DNA from: DATGZH01 sp035297265 | Lineage (GTDB): Bacteria > Actinomycetota > Acidimicrobiia > Acidimicrobiales > RAAP-2 | Direction: 5' to 3' | NCBI GenBank assembly: GCA_035297265.1 | Contig: DATGZH010000053.1 | Coordinates: 1 to 64,000, forward strand | Length of the DNA stretch: 64,000 nucleotides | In this document: positions 7,619 to 15,738 of the stretch, piece after piece | How positions within the stretch are numbered: the first letter of the stretch is position 1 | Layout of the letters: every line of letters starts with the position of its first letter | Notes under the pieces: model-generated | What the model saw: the letters and a program-made list of their open reading frames with translations, nothing else | Database searches by the model: none | What the model was told of the DNA's origin: nothing | Program-made: the position numbers and the translations under genes

Positions 7619-9167
7619 AGCCTCACCGAAAGGGGGCCCCGACCGTCGGCGCCCGAGGCGGCTGGGCAGCGTCGGGCTGGTCCTCGCCACGTTCGTCGGC
7701 CTGATGGTGTGGCCGACGGTGGCGCAGGGTGCCGCTCCGGCTTCGCCGGGCGTTCCGCCGGGCCATCCTCGCCAACAGACCGCCCTCGTTGCGGCAAGGG
7801 GGGAGTGGTCGTCCGAGCCGGTGGCCTTCCATGGAGCGACCACGGTGAATCAGGCCAGCACCTCTACTCGTGGGGTGACGGCGACCCGGATCAACGTCGT
7901 CTTCCCGATAGCCAACCTCCAACAGCTCTCGAGCCAGTTCGGATTCGAGGGTGATGTCGAGTACTCGGAACAAGTGAAAGCGATCAAGCTGTTCGTCGGT
8001 GCCGTCAACAAAAGAGGTGGCATCAACGGGCGGAAGATCAACCCCATCATCTCCTCCTTCGACCCGACCGACGAAGCGGATATGAGAGCGCTCTGCAAGG
8101 ACTGGACGGAGGGCAGCCCGGCAGCTTTTGCGGTGCTCGACGGTGTCGGGGCCTGGACGGGCGACAACGAGTTGTGTGTGACGCAGGAAGGCCACACCCC
8201 GTTCATCGGCCAATGGACCACGGTGACCAACTGGACATCGCTCGGTGCTCCCTACCTGTGGTGGACGGGTCCTGACGATGCGCCGATCCTGCAGGCCACT
8301 GTGGTCTGGGGCTTGAGCTCAGGACTGCTCAGCTTCGGCCGCAAGGTCGGGGTGATCGCCGGCGATCGGGCCAGCGACCAGCTAGCGCTCAGGGACTACC
8401 TCCTGCCGGACCTGGCACAGATCGGGGTGACACCGATGGTCGAGACCATCGCCGCCGACCCCTCTGAGACGGCGGCCACGAGTGCCGAGGCCCCGCTCAT
8501 CGTCCAGAAGTTCCGTGCCGCTGGCATCAGTTCGATCATCCCCCTCATCCCGTTCAATGTCTTCTTTCCGGTGCTCGAGGCTGAGACACAGCAGCAGTAC
8601 TTCCCCAAGCTCCTACTCTCCGATTACGAGTCGTCCATCGAGTCGGCGCTCGGCCTGATTCCGGTGCCCTTCGACAAGGCTCTCAACGGGCAGGAGGGTG
8701 TGACGGTGGAAACCCTCGGCGGGATCGATGACACCAGGCCCGAGGCCGACGGTGGCTACGACCCGGGAGTGCGCAGCTGCTTCGCCCTCTGGCACAAGGC
8801 CCATCCCCAGATCCCCAAGGGCAACATGAACTTCTACATAGAAGAGCAGGGGCCGGTCCAAGGCTGGTGCCAGGAGATCCGCCTCTTCACCGCAGCAGCA
8901 AGAGCGGCTGGGCGAAACCTAAACCGCCGGACCTTCGTCCAGGCCATGGCCAGGATCTCAGACTTTCCCGGCGGCTATTCCCCGATCCTCACGTATGGCC
9001 CGAGGAAGTTCTACGGTCCCACCGAGTACCAGGTGGTGAGGCTGCACGTCAACCTGCCTCCGAGTTCCCAGTGCAGGCCTCCCCTCGGCAAACTCCCTCC
9101 GCAATTGGTCTGTTGGGCCCGCGTCATCCCGTTTCGGCGGCTTCCGAGCGGGGGAGCGACCGCTTGA
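7596..9167 (+). CDS. ABC-type branched-chain amino acid substrate-binding protein-like (type 1 periplasmic fold)
   Basis: A 523-residue secreted protein. RRPRRLGSVGLVLATFVGLMVWP ending in AQGAA is the signal peptide. The mature part begins with ATRINVVFPIANLQQLSSQFG and has the type 1 solute-binding features: AVNKRGGINGRKINPI near the first crossover and FGRKVGVIAGD opening the second lobe. No permease or ATPase gene is nearby, so it is an orphan binding protein that may serve a distant transporter or act as a sensor. It starts 25 bases after the glycine-rich gene and may be in the same transcript. The start is uncertain because of the hairpin across it. Confidence 0.75.
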   Translation: MRTWVLSGASPKGGPDRRRPRRLGSVGLVLATFVGLMVWPTVAQGAAPASPGVPPGHPRQQTALVAARGEWSSEPVAFHGATTVNQASTSTRGVTATRINVVFPIANLQQLSSQFGFEGDVEYSEQVKAIKLFVGAVNKRGGINGRKINPIISSFDPTDEADMRALCKDWTEGSPAAFAVLDGVGAWTGDNELCVTQEGHTPFIGQWTTVTNWTSLGAPYLWWTGPDDAPILQATVVWGLSSGLLSFGRKVGVIAGDRASDQLALRDYLLPDLAQIGVTPMVETIAADPSETAATSAEAPLIVQKFRAAGISSIIPLIPFNVFFPVLEAETQQQYFPKLLLSDYESSIESALGLIPVPFDKALNGQEGVTVETLGGIDDTRPEADGGYDPGVRSCFALWHKAHPQIPKGNMNFYIEEQGPVQGWCQEIRLFTAAARAAGRNLNRRTFVQAMARISDFPGGYSPILTYGPRKFYGPTEYQVVRLHVNLPPSSQCRPPLGKLPPQLVCWARVIPFRRLPSGGATA

Positions 9168-9429
9168 CAGTCTGAGTGGGGGCTGACTGTTCTGTGGCGA
9201 CAAGCGATCGGCACCGAAGCGACCAGCGAGGGCTCGACGGCCCCACCCGACCTCCGACGACCATCCGGCAGCTACAGCTGCTCCGATGTCATGACGTGAA
9301 GCCTGCGCCTTGGTGCGCGTGACGACCCGTTGATCTCCATAGGGGAAGCGCAAGCGAGATCAGCGTCGCCATTCATGCCGGGGACGGACGGTGGTGCATT
9401 GCTGGCAGCCAGTCAGAGCTTCGGCCAAA

Positions 9430-10194
9430 ATGACGTCCATGCCAGAGAACATCTTCGTCGGGCGTGACGCGGATCAGTATGACGCAAGGTCGACCGAGAT
9501 GTTCGACCCGAAGATCGTCAACCCGACGGTCGACTTCTTAGCCGAGCTTGCCGAGGGTGGGAGCGCGCTTGAATTTGCCATCGGAACCGGCAGGATCGCC
9601 CTGCCTCTCAGTCAACGCGGCATCCCCGTCTACGGCATCGACATTTCCGAGGACATGGTGGCTCAGCTGCGGGCGAAAGCAGGTGCCGAGAACATAGGCG
9701 TGACGATCGGTGACATTGCGACGACCAAGGTCGATGGGAGATTTCGGCTCGTCTATCTGGTGTTCAACACCATTGCCAACCTGACGACACAAGATGAGCA
9801 AGTCGCATGCTTTCAGAATGCCGCCGCTCACCTCGAGCCTGGAGGATGCTTCGTCATCGAAGTCGTCCTCCCAGAACTGCGACGGCTGCCGCCGGGGGAC
9901 ACGGTTCGAGCGTTCACCGTGACGCCGACACATCTCGGATTCGACGAGTACGACGTCGCGACGCAACGCCTCGTTTCCCACCACTACTGGATGGCCGGCG
10001 GCAAAGTGGAAAACCACTCCTCTCCACACCGGTATGTCTGGCCGGCAGAGCTCGATTTGATGGCCCGGCTGGCGGGGATGACCCTCCGTGAACGATGGGC
10101 CTGGTGGGATCGGGCGCCCTTTACGAGTGACAGCGGGACCCATGTCTCGGTCTGGGAGAAGCCCGTCGAGCCCATGGCCGGGTCCTCCGGCTGA
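9430..10194 (+). CDS. Class I SAM-dependent methyltransferase
   Basis: A 254-residue protein with the class I methyltransferase fold. Motif I is ALEFAIGTGRIALPL (residues ~46-60), the acidic ribose-binding residue is in VYGIDISEDMV, and the motif IV region is VYLVFNTIANL. The C-terminal half has a beta-sheet extension ending in THVSVWEKP. Relatives are often labelled 'DNA methyltransferase-like' but there is no DNA-recognition domain or NPPY/DPPY motif here, so a small-molecule substrate is more likely. Start is at either of two close in-frame ATGs (9430, 9439). Confidence 0.8.
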   Translation: MTSMPENIFVGRDADQYDARSTEMFDPKIVNPTVDFLAELAEGGSALEFAIGTGRIALPLSQRGIPVYGIDISEDMVAQLRAKAGAENIGVTIGDIATTKVDGRFRLVYLVFNTIANLTTQDEQVACFQNAAAHLEPGGCFVIEVVLPELRRLPPGDTVRAFTVTPTHLGFDEYDVATQRLVSHHYWMAGGKVENHSSPHRYVWPAELDLMARLAGMTLRERWAWWDRAPFTSDSGTHVSVWEKPVEPMAGSSG

Positions 10195-10319
10195 CGCCGC
10201 AAGTGGCCCATCGGTTCAGGGCGGGGCTGCCCAAGACGACCCGGGGTCGTCGCCCCGACGGGGCCGATCGAAGGCGTCGCGTCCCTTGGGCGAAATCGGA
10301 GTGACCGGACGCCCGGGTG

Positions 10320-10845
10320 GGCGCTTCATGGTCGTTGCATCGCTCAGGTCTCTGCATCACCGGCTTCGGCTGCCTGGCCCAAGACCTGGGCGAGAACCGC
10401 TTGCTCATCCTCGGGCAACTGGTCGAAGAACCGGGCAAAGCTCACGCTGGCGCGGTCGGCCTGCTCCTGGGTTATTGGCAGGTCCTGTGAGAAGAGTTTG
10501 ACGTCACCGACCTGAACTAAGGAGACCCTGAATCTCCTGGGGAGCAACATTCTCGTTCGACCAATGAAACCAAGCCATCGAAACCTCCAAGATGAATAGG
10601 CGGTCGTGATCCAGACGTCCAAGAGCCGTTTCGGTTACGGCGCGCCAACCTCAGTACCCAAATTGACGAGTGCGCTTCGCCTCGGACGCGCAGGATCGGC
10701 AACCAGGCGCTCCTGATGGCTTACAGCCGGAGACTCGAGTGGCCCCCGAAGCGGTGTCCGAGCATCGAGACCCGTTAGCGATACACAGACCCCATCGCGT
10801 CGTAGCAGAGCACGCCATCCTGCCCGTGACAGTGTGAGACCTGAC
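10320..10845 (-). repeat. Right arm of the inverted duplication
   Basis: Reverse complement of the 4369-4908 element with many substitutions and small indels. The most conserved parts are the tail next to 10320 (TCATGGTCGTTGCATCGCTC and on through the ORF end) and the GCCCCCGAAGCGGTGTCCGA block near 10745. With the left arm it brackets about 5.4 kb holding the glycine-rich, binding-protein and methyltransferase genes. Confidence 0.75.
10344..10578 (-). pseudogene. Broken second copy of the small unknown gene
   Basis: On the minus strand the conserved GGAGGT-TCG-ATG start ends at 10578, but the frame from it hits a stop at 10504-10506 after 24 codons. The conserved C-terminus (VKLFSQDLPITQEQADRASV ... 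FFDQLPEDEQAVLAQVLGQA) continues in another frame. Between the start and VKLFSQ this copy is 17 bases shorter than the plus-strand copy, which explains the frameshift. The C-terminal helices stay open to the stop at 10344, so decay appears recent or the C-terminal part is read from another start (a TTG at 10622 keeps it open). Confidence 0.6.
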
Positions 10846-10903
10846 CGAACGTCGGAGATCGGAAGGACGTCCAGTCACGAGGCAGGACGAGAACTCGGTA
10901 CGA

Positions 10904-11209
10904 CTAGCCGACAAGATGAAGAATGACGACGATCGTCAGGATGATCAGGAGGACGAGGAAGGCGGCGACGAACCAGACCCAGCGATGATGACGTTCGGGT
11001 ATCTCGAAGGCGACGGGCGGGGTTCCCGGGGCCACGCGGTTGGGCATCGAGGACGAGGTGGTCGGGGGGAAGAAAGACGGCGCAGGGAAGTCAGCGGGCG
11101 GTGACGCAGGCGGGTCCCCTCGTTCGCCGTCCTGTTGGAACCATCGACCGGTCGGGTCCTGCATCCAGTTGTCCCCCGTTGCGTCCCGGTGGTACGGCGG
11201 ATCGCTCAT
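10904..11209 (-). CDS. Small tail-anchored membrane protein with DUF2510-like N-terminus
   Basis: 101 residues. The start (QDPTGRWFQQDGER) resembles the short Trp-containing DUF2510 motif found at the N-terminus of actinobacterial membrane proteins. A Pro/Ser-rich linker follows and then one strong C-terminal transmembrane helix (WVWFVAAFLVLLIILTIVVI, residues ~78-98). The soluble part probably faces the cytoplasm. Function unknown. It begins next to, but outside, the inverted repeat. Confidence 0.6.
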   Translation of the reverse strand: MSDPPYHRDATGDNWMQDPTGRWFQQDGERGDPPASPPADFPAPSFFPPTTSSSMPNRVAPGTPPVAFEIPERHHRWVWFVAAFLVLLIILTIVVILHLVG

Positions 11210-11282
11210 GGCAGCTTCGGTCCTTCGTCGCCAGAACTAGGAGCTGTCGACCCGGGCGGTGCTCATGGTCCGTGTCAGCGTG

Positions 11283-11615
11283 CTATGCCTCCGCCTCTTC
11301 GAGCGTGAGCTCCACCGCAGGGTCTGCTTCGAGCCGGTCGTCCGGGATCGGCACACCGCTCCGGACGGACAACCCATAGGTGCCATCGGCAAGCCGTTGC
11401 TCTGCCCGGTCGATGGCCGCGAGCCGCTCACGCAATGCTCCGGCCACCGTGTCGTCGTATTCCTCGGCGGTCTGGCGTTCGGCGGGGTCGGCGATGTCCC
11501 CCGTGTCGTTCGCCACGGCGCGGTTCTCCTGACCAGCGGCCTGCGTCTCGTCGAGGAGGACCTGGACGCGACGGCGCTCGTCCTCGAGAAGCTTCCGGGC
11601 TCGGTCCTGATCCAC
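11283..11615 (-). CDS. TraR/DksA-like protein lacking the zinc-finger cysteines
   Basis: 110 residues with the DksA/TraR layout: an N-terminal coiled-coil (ARKLLEDERRRVQVLLDET ... AAIDRAEQRLADG) and a C-terminal knuckle GTYGLSVRSGVPIPDDRLEA followed by DPAVELTLEEAEA. In typical members the knuckle holds four cysteines (C-x2-C and C-x2-C); here they read Ser, Ser, Thr and Glu, so no zinc site remains. The family binds RNA polymerase and modulates initiation. GTG at 11615 is chosen since the longer frame is Arg-rich and non-homologous. Confidence 0.7.
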   Translation of the reverse strand: MDQDRARKLLEDERRRVQVLLDETQAAGQENRAVANDTGDIADPAERQTAEEYDDTVAGALRERLAAIDRAEQRLADGTYGLSVRSGVPIPDDRLEADPAVELTLEEAEA

Positions 11616-11824
11616 GATGGCTCCGTTCGCTCTGGACACTCGGTGTCCCACCGACCTTAGACGGCGAGGCCGGCGGTCAACATCGAGGTGCGTTTGCTCC
11701 ATCGTCCCGAACCCGCCTGCGGAGGCTCTCGTGGAGGGTGATCGGGCAGTTCTCGAGGACGGTGTTCGGGCCGGACAGCACGCTGACCGCTCGGTTCAGG
11801 GCGTCTCGGCGACGCCGACCCACG

Positions 11825-11836
11825 GGTTACGTAACC
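11825..11836. promoter_or_regulatory. Perfect 12-base palindrome, possible operator
   Basis: GGTTACGTAACC is self-complementary and lies between the divergently placed DksA-like gene and the cysteine-peptidase-like gene. A dimeric regulator could bind it; no regulator gene is adjacent. Confidence 0.3.
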
Positions 11837-12089
11837 GGTGATGTGACGGCCCTCTCGGGCACCGACTCGGACCTCGGCACAACGTCGTCGACGCAACGAA
11901 GAGTCAGTGTGCCTGGTCTGTCGGAACGTTCAAGGATCGCGACTGTGCCGATCCGGTCGTTCGTCAGCTCGTGTGGCACCGATGTGCACTGCGATGTTCG
12001 TCAGGGCCGAGACTGCCTGAACGGCGGCGGCAGCTTGACGAAGACCCGTCGGCAAAGAAAGGCACGAACCGGCGTTCGCGTCGAAGGGG

Positions 12090-12103
12090 CACGCGTACGC
12101 GTG
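12090..12103. promoter_or_regulatory. Perfect 14-base palindrome, possible operator
   Basis: CACGCGTACGCGTG is self-complementary and is followed at once by GTGATCAC, another palindrome sharing two bases. It sits about 145 bases before the ATG at 12247, a plausible distance for an upstream operator. Confidence 0.35.
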
Positions 12104-12246
12104 ATCACTACCTCAATCTGAGCTGAGAACACCCCTTCGTACCGTGGTCGCTTGACCTGGTGCGTCGCGGTGTGAGACAACTTGTGGAGACCATACGGCG
12201 GGTGGTCGGCCTCAGACGTTGACGACGATGCGAGGAGCTGACGACC

Positions 12247-12993
12247 ATGCTGACCCAATACAAGCTGGGCCGTATCCACGACCACAATCCCCCGCCTGTC
12301 CCCGATCTTGCCACCTACGCCACGAAGCCGTTGCCGCCGCCAGCGGCGTCCGTCTCCGTCCCTGCCATCGCTGGCAACCCCAACGCCGACTGGGGGATGT
12401 TGGGCAACGACCAGTGGGGCGACTGCACGATCGCCGGAGCCGACCATGTGATCATGGGCGACTCCGCCATCGTCGCTGCGCCGTACACGGCGCCGACCCT
12501 GGCCGCAGTGGAGCGGGAATATTTCGGCCTGACCGGCGGCCCCGACAGCGGACTGGTGCTCAGTGCGGTGCTCAAGGCCTGGCGGGCCACCGGCATGTTC
12601 GGCAACAAATTGGCCGCCTACGCACCCGTCCACGTCAACAACACCACCCTCCTGCAGCAATGCGTCGAGTGGTTCGGCGCCGCCTACGTCGGCGTGAACC
12701 TGCCCAAGCCGGCTGAGGGCCAGTTCAAGCCGGACGGCTCGGGCGTGTGGGACCTCACCGGGACGAGCGCCGACCAGCAGATCGAGGGCGGGCACTGCAT
12801 CGTCCTCGTGGCTTACGACGCCGACAACCTGTACGCCGTCACCTGGGGAGCGATCGTGGGCATCACGTACCGGTGGTGGGCGCAGTACGGGGACGAGGCC
12901 TGGGCCACGATCACCGCGGAGTTCGTCCAGCGCAACGGCGACGCCCGCGGCATCAGCCTGTCGAGCCTCGAGGCCGATCTCAACAACGCCTGA
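12247..12993 (+). CDS. Cysteine-peptidase-fold protein of unknown function
   Basis: 248 residues with no signal peptide. The layout suggests a papain-like fold: a candidate nucleophile in LGNDQWGDCTIAG (Cys60), with Gln56 four residues ahead as oxyanion residue, and a candidate His183 in EGGHCIVLVAYD, then LYAVTWGAIVGITYRWW. Similar proteins are common in actinobacteria and usually annotated as hypothetical. Whether it is an active peptidase, a transamidase or only a fold relative cannot be told. GGAG lies just ahead of the ATG. It stands alone, with palindromes upstream. Confidence 0.6.
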   Translation: MLTQYKLGRIHDHNPPPVPDLATYATKPLPPPAASVSVPAIAGNPNADWGMLGNDQWGDCTIAGADHVIMGDSAIVAAPYTAPTLAAVEREYFGLTGGPDSGLVLSAVLKAWRATGMFGNKLAAYAPVHVNNTTLLQQCVEWFGAAYVGVNLPKPAEGQFKPDGSGVWDLTGTSADQQIEGGHCIVLVAYDADNLYAVTWGAIVGITYRWWAQYGDEAWATITAEFVQRNGDARGISLSSLEADLNNA

Positions 12994-13235
12994 TTGCTGT
13001 CGTCGCCGAGGCGACGCCGCTCGAGAACGCCCACCGTCGCCTACAGCACCCCCTGGTAGGCGAGGAGCGTTCCGACCTACGCTCCGCGTTCGGCACTGAC
13101 CGCGGGCCGAGACGAGGTGCACCGACGAGGAACCGGTCGTGCGCGGGATCGGCCCAGGCCATTTCGTCGCGTGTCACTTCCCCCTCGACGCTTGACCCGG
13201 GGACGTCGGCTGCCGGGCGACGAGCCGATCGAGCC

Positions 13236-13496
13236 TCAGGTCGTGCCGGCGTCGAGCAGGTCCCGCACGAGGCCCCGCTGCTCGGACCGGGTCGTCACCC
13301 GGCAGCGCACGAAGTCGTCGCCCGGGTCGAGGCGCACGTCGGCGTAGACGTCGCTCCCCTCCTCGTGGAAGTGGAGGCAGGCCTTGGAGCGCCGGTAGAA
13401 GACGCCCGGGCGCTTCTCGACCAGCCCGTCGACGGCGCGGAGGCGCTCGAGCAGCGGCTCGATGGACGCCAAGGTCTTCGGACCGGCGTGTTGCAC
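13236..13496 (-). CDS. Small conserved-looking hypothetical protein
   Basis: An 86-residue soluble protein, not firmly recognised. It has a helix-rich start (ASIEPLLERLRAVDGLVEKR) and a beta-strand core GVFYRRSKACLHFHEEGSDVYADVRL typical of small alpha/beta proteins in actinobacteria. GTG at 13496 is preferred because the frame above it is Pro/Gly-rich. It sits 42 bases after the end of the sedolisin gene on the same strand and may be read with it. Confidence 0.6.
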   Translation of the reverse strand: MQHAGPKTLASIEPLLERLRAVDGLVEKRPGVFYRRSKACLHFHEEGSDVYADVRLDPGDDFVRCRVTTRSEQRGLVRDLLDAGTT

Positions 13497-13538
13497 CCCG
13501 GCGAGCCTAGGTGGCCCGCCCGGGTGCACGAGATCGGC

Positions 13539-15629
13539 TCAGCCGGCCGCCAGGTCGGTCACGAAGTCCGGTCCGGGGGTGCCGAGACCGGTCATCGAGT
13601 CGTAGCCGGGGGCGGTCGAGAGGGCCACGTTCTGCGTCGAGCAGTTGTTCGTGGCGTCGCAGTAGGTCTCGGGGCCCTCGTAGGTGAGGGTGCGGACCGA
13701 GACGAGCAGCCCGTTGCTCTTGTTGAGGGTGTTGGCGAAGTCCACCCGGCTGAGGGCCTGCGGGCTGCTGGCCGGCACCACGTCGAAGAAGGCGTTCGGC
13801 GTGGTGGCCAGGTCGTAGAGGGCCGGGTTCACGAAGCCGACCGCCGAGCCCCGCACCTGGTCGACGACGGCGAGGACGCCCGCCAGGAGCGGCGAGGCCA
13901 GGCTCGTGCCGCCGATCTTGTACTGGGCGTACGCCGGGCCGTGCGGGAAGAGCTGGGTCTCGCCGACGAGCATCCCGGTCTGGGGGTCGGCGTCCATCGA
14001 GACGTCCGGCTCCACCCGGCCGGCGTGGCCGGTCACGCCGATGTTGCGATCGGCCAGGTCCGCCGGGACCACCGCCGACTGGTAGGCGGGCTCGAGGTAG
14101 CGGTAGCTCGTACCGCCCCCGCTGCCGTAGTCGAAGACCCCCGGGGCCGGCGGGAGGTAGGTCCCGACGAGGGCGGAGGTGCAGCCGGTGAGGACGCCCA
14201 CGAAGGCGGTGGTGCAGAGGTCGCTCTTCGAGGTCGACCAGCCCAGCTCGCCGAGACGGCTGCCCTTCGGCCCGACCTCGAGGGAGGTCCCGCCGACCGC
14301 GGTGGCCCAGGGGGAGGAGGGCGGGTAGTCGGCTGAGGTGAGCCCGGTGGTGGCGAACTCGTCACCGAAGTCGCCGGAGGAGAAGAGCACGCTGATCCCG
14401 GTACCCGCGGCCATCATGAGCACGTTGTCGAACATGTGCTGGATGCCCGAGGAGTCGAGGACGTCCCCGGCGTTGTCGCCCCAGGAGTCGGTGACCACCT
14501 CGGCCGAGTGGTCGTCGACCACCTGCTGGACTCCGCGGAAGAGCGAGTTGAAGCAGTTCTTCGTGCCGACGAACAAGATGTTGGCCCCGGGGGCCATGGC
14601 GTGGACCGCCTCGACGTCGAGGGTCTGCTCGCCGAACCAGCCAGAGGCGCCGCAGAGCCCCACCCGGTTGAAGGTGGGCGAGACGGACTCGCTGAACTGC
14701 GACGAGGTCAAGGGGTTCGACGGGTCGACCCGTGAGTAGTAGGTCTGGGCGTCGGAGAGGAGCGACGGTGAGGCGTAGGCGTCGACGATGGCCACCGTCA
14801 CGCCGCTGCCGTTGTCACCGTTGGCGTACTGGCTCGTGAGGCCGTAGGCCGACTCGAACTGCTCAGGCGTGTACCCGCACACGGTGTAGGGGAGGTTGGC
14901 TGGGTAGCCGCCCCCGTAGGCGGGGTCGGTGGTGTCGACCTTGGCCCCGTAGTACTTGGAGCAGACCCTCGGGTTCCGGAAGGCCGGCGGGTACGGGATC
15001 GTGCCCGGCGTGGCACCGCCGTTCGTGGTCGGGGTGGCCGAGTCGGCGCCGGTCGTGTCGGCCGGGGTGTTGGGGATCTCGTCGATGCCGTTGAAACCGG
15101 TCACGATGCCGGCCAGGTCGGCCGGGACCGAGAGGTCGTTGGCCGCCAGGCGGAGGGTCTGGCCGTGCACGGCGTACTCGTTGAGGGTGGTGGCGAAGGC
15201 CCTCTCGATCTGCGCCGCCGTGGCGCTGACCGACACCGTCATGCGGTCGGCGGTCACCCCCTCCACCGTCATGCCCTGCTGGCGGAGCCATGACGTGACG
15301 GCGTCGACGGACGACTGGCTGGGGGAGTAGGTGGCCTCCCACTGGGCGGCGGTGAGGTAGTGGCCGTAGGAGGGGCTGCTCGGATCGGAGACCGCGGTGG
15401 CCAGGGCCGCCGCGCCGGCCGGGTCACTGAGGGCGAGACCCACGTCGAACTCGATGGTCGAGCCGCCGGGCACGCCGCTCACCACCTTGGCCCCGTTGAC
15501 CGCGGCCGAGTGGCTCTCCGGGACGACCACCGAGGAGGGTCCGCTCGCCCCGGCCACCGGGGCGGTCAGCATCCCTGTCCCGAGCACGGCCGCCGCGAAC
15601 ACCATGGCCCAAGCCCAACGTGCCTTCAT
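13539..15629 (-). CDS. Secreted sedolisin (S53) acid serine-carboxyl peptidase
   Basis: A 696-residue exported endopeptidase active at low pH. MKARWAWAMVFAAAVLGTGML to AGASG is the signal peptide. Residues ~35-200 are the activation pro-domain (SSPSYGHYLTAAQWEATYSP is its hallmark). The catalytic domain has the sedolisin set: Glu334 and Asp338 in GEQTLDVEAVHAMAPG, oxyanion Asp420 in SSGDFGD, and Ser576 in GGTSLASP. A calcium-site segment near the end reads FFDVV ... PGYDSMTGLGTP. All key residues are present, so it should be active after pro-domain removal. It supports an acid-tolerant, protein-scavenging lifestyle. Confidence 0.92.
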   Translation of the reverse strand: MKARWAWAMVFAAAVLGTGMLTAPVAGASGPSSVVVPESHSAAVNGAKVVSGVPGGSTIEFDVGLALSDPAGAAALATAVSDPSSPSYGHYLTAAQWEATYSPSQSSVDAVTSWLRQQGMTVEGVTADRMTVSVSATAAQIERAFATTLNEYAVHGQTLRLAANDLSVPADLAGIVTGFNGIDEIPNTPADTTGADSATPTTNGGATPGTIPYPPAFRNPRVCSKYYGAKVDTTDPAYGGGYPANLPYTVCGYTPEQFESAYGLTSQYANGDNGSGVTVAIVDAYASPSLLSDAQTYYSRVDPSNPLTSSQFSESVSPTFNRVGLCGASGWFGEQTLDVEAVHAMAPGANILFVGTKNCFNSLFRGVQQVVDDHSAEVVTDSWGDNAGDVLDSSGIQHMFDNVLMMAAGTGISVLFSSGDFGDEFATTGLTSADYPPSSPWATAVGGTSLEVGPKGSRLGELGWSTSKSDLCTTAFVGVLTGCTSALVGTYLPPAPGVFDYGSGGGTSYRYLEPAYQSAVVPADLADRNIGVTGHAGRVEPDVSMDADPQTGMLVGETQLFPHGPAYAQYKIGGTSLASPLLAGVLAVVDQVRGSAVGFVNPALYDLATTPNAFFDVVPASSPQALSRVDFANTLNKSNGLLVSVRTLTYEGPETYCDATNNCSTQNVALSTAPGYDSMTGLGTPGPDFVTDLAAG

Positions 15630-15738
15630 CTGCCTGCCTCCTCGGTCGATCGGTCCCTAGTTCTACCCACAATGGGAAACGAAGCAGCAGTCCATCCGTG
15701 ACAGTCCTGGTCGACCGCCCGGGCCGGCGCGGGCGGGC

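Larger units (their letters stand above)
11616..12246. other. Gene-free stretch with palindromes
   Basis: No gene is supported in these 631 bases. It contains two perfect palindromes described separately and presumably the promoters of the flanking divergent genes. Composition is closer to the A/T-richer left part of the window. Confidence 0.5.

Noticed and set aside
4369..10845. Classical transposon bounded by inverted repeats
   Set aside because: No transposase, integrase or target duplication is seen; kept as an inverted duplication only.
12001..13122. 373-residue minus-strand open frame over the cysteine-peptidase-like gene
   Set aside because: No recognisable domain, and composition follows the opposite-strand codon pattern.
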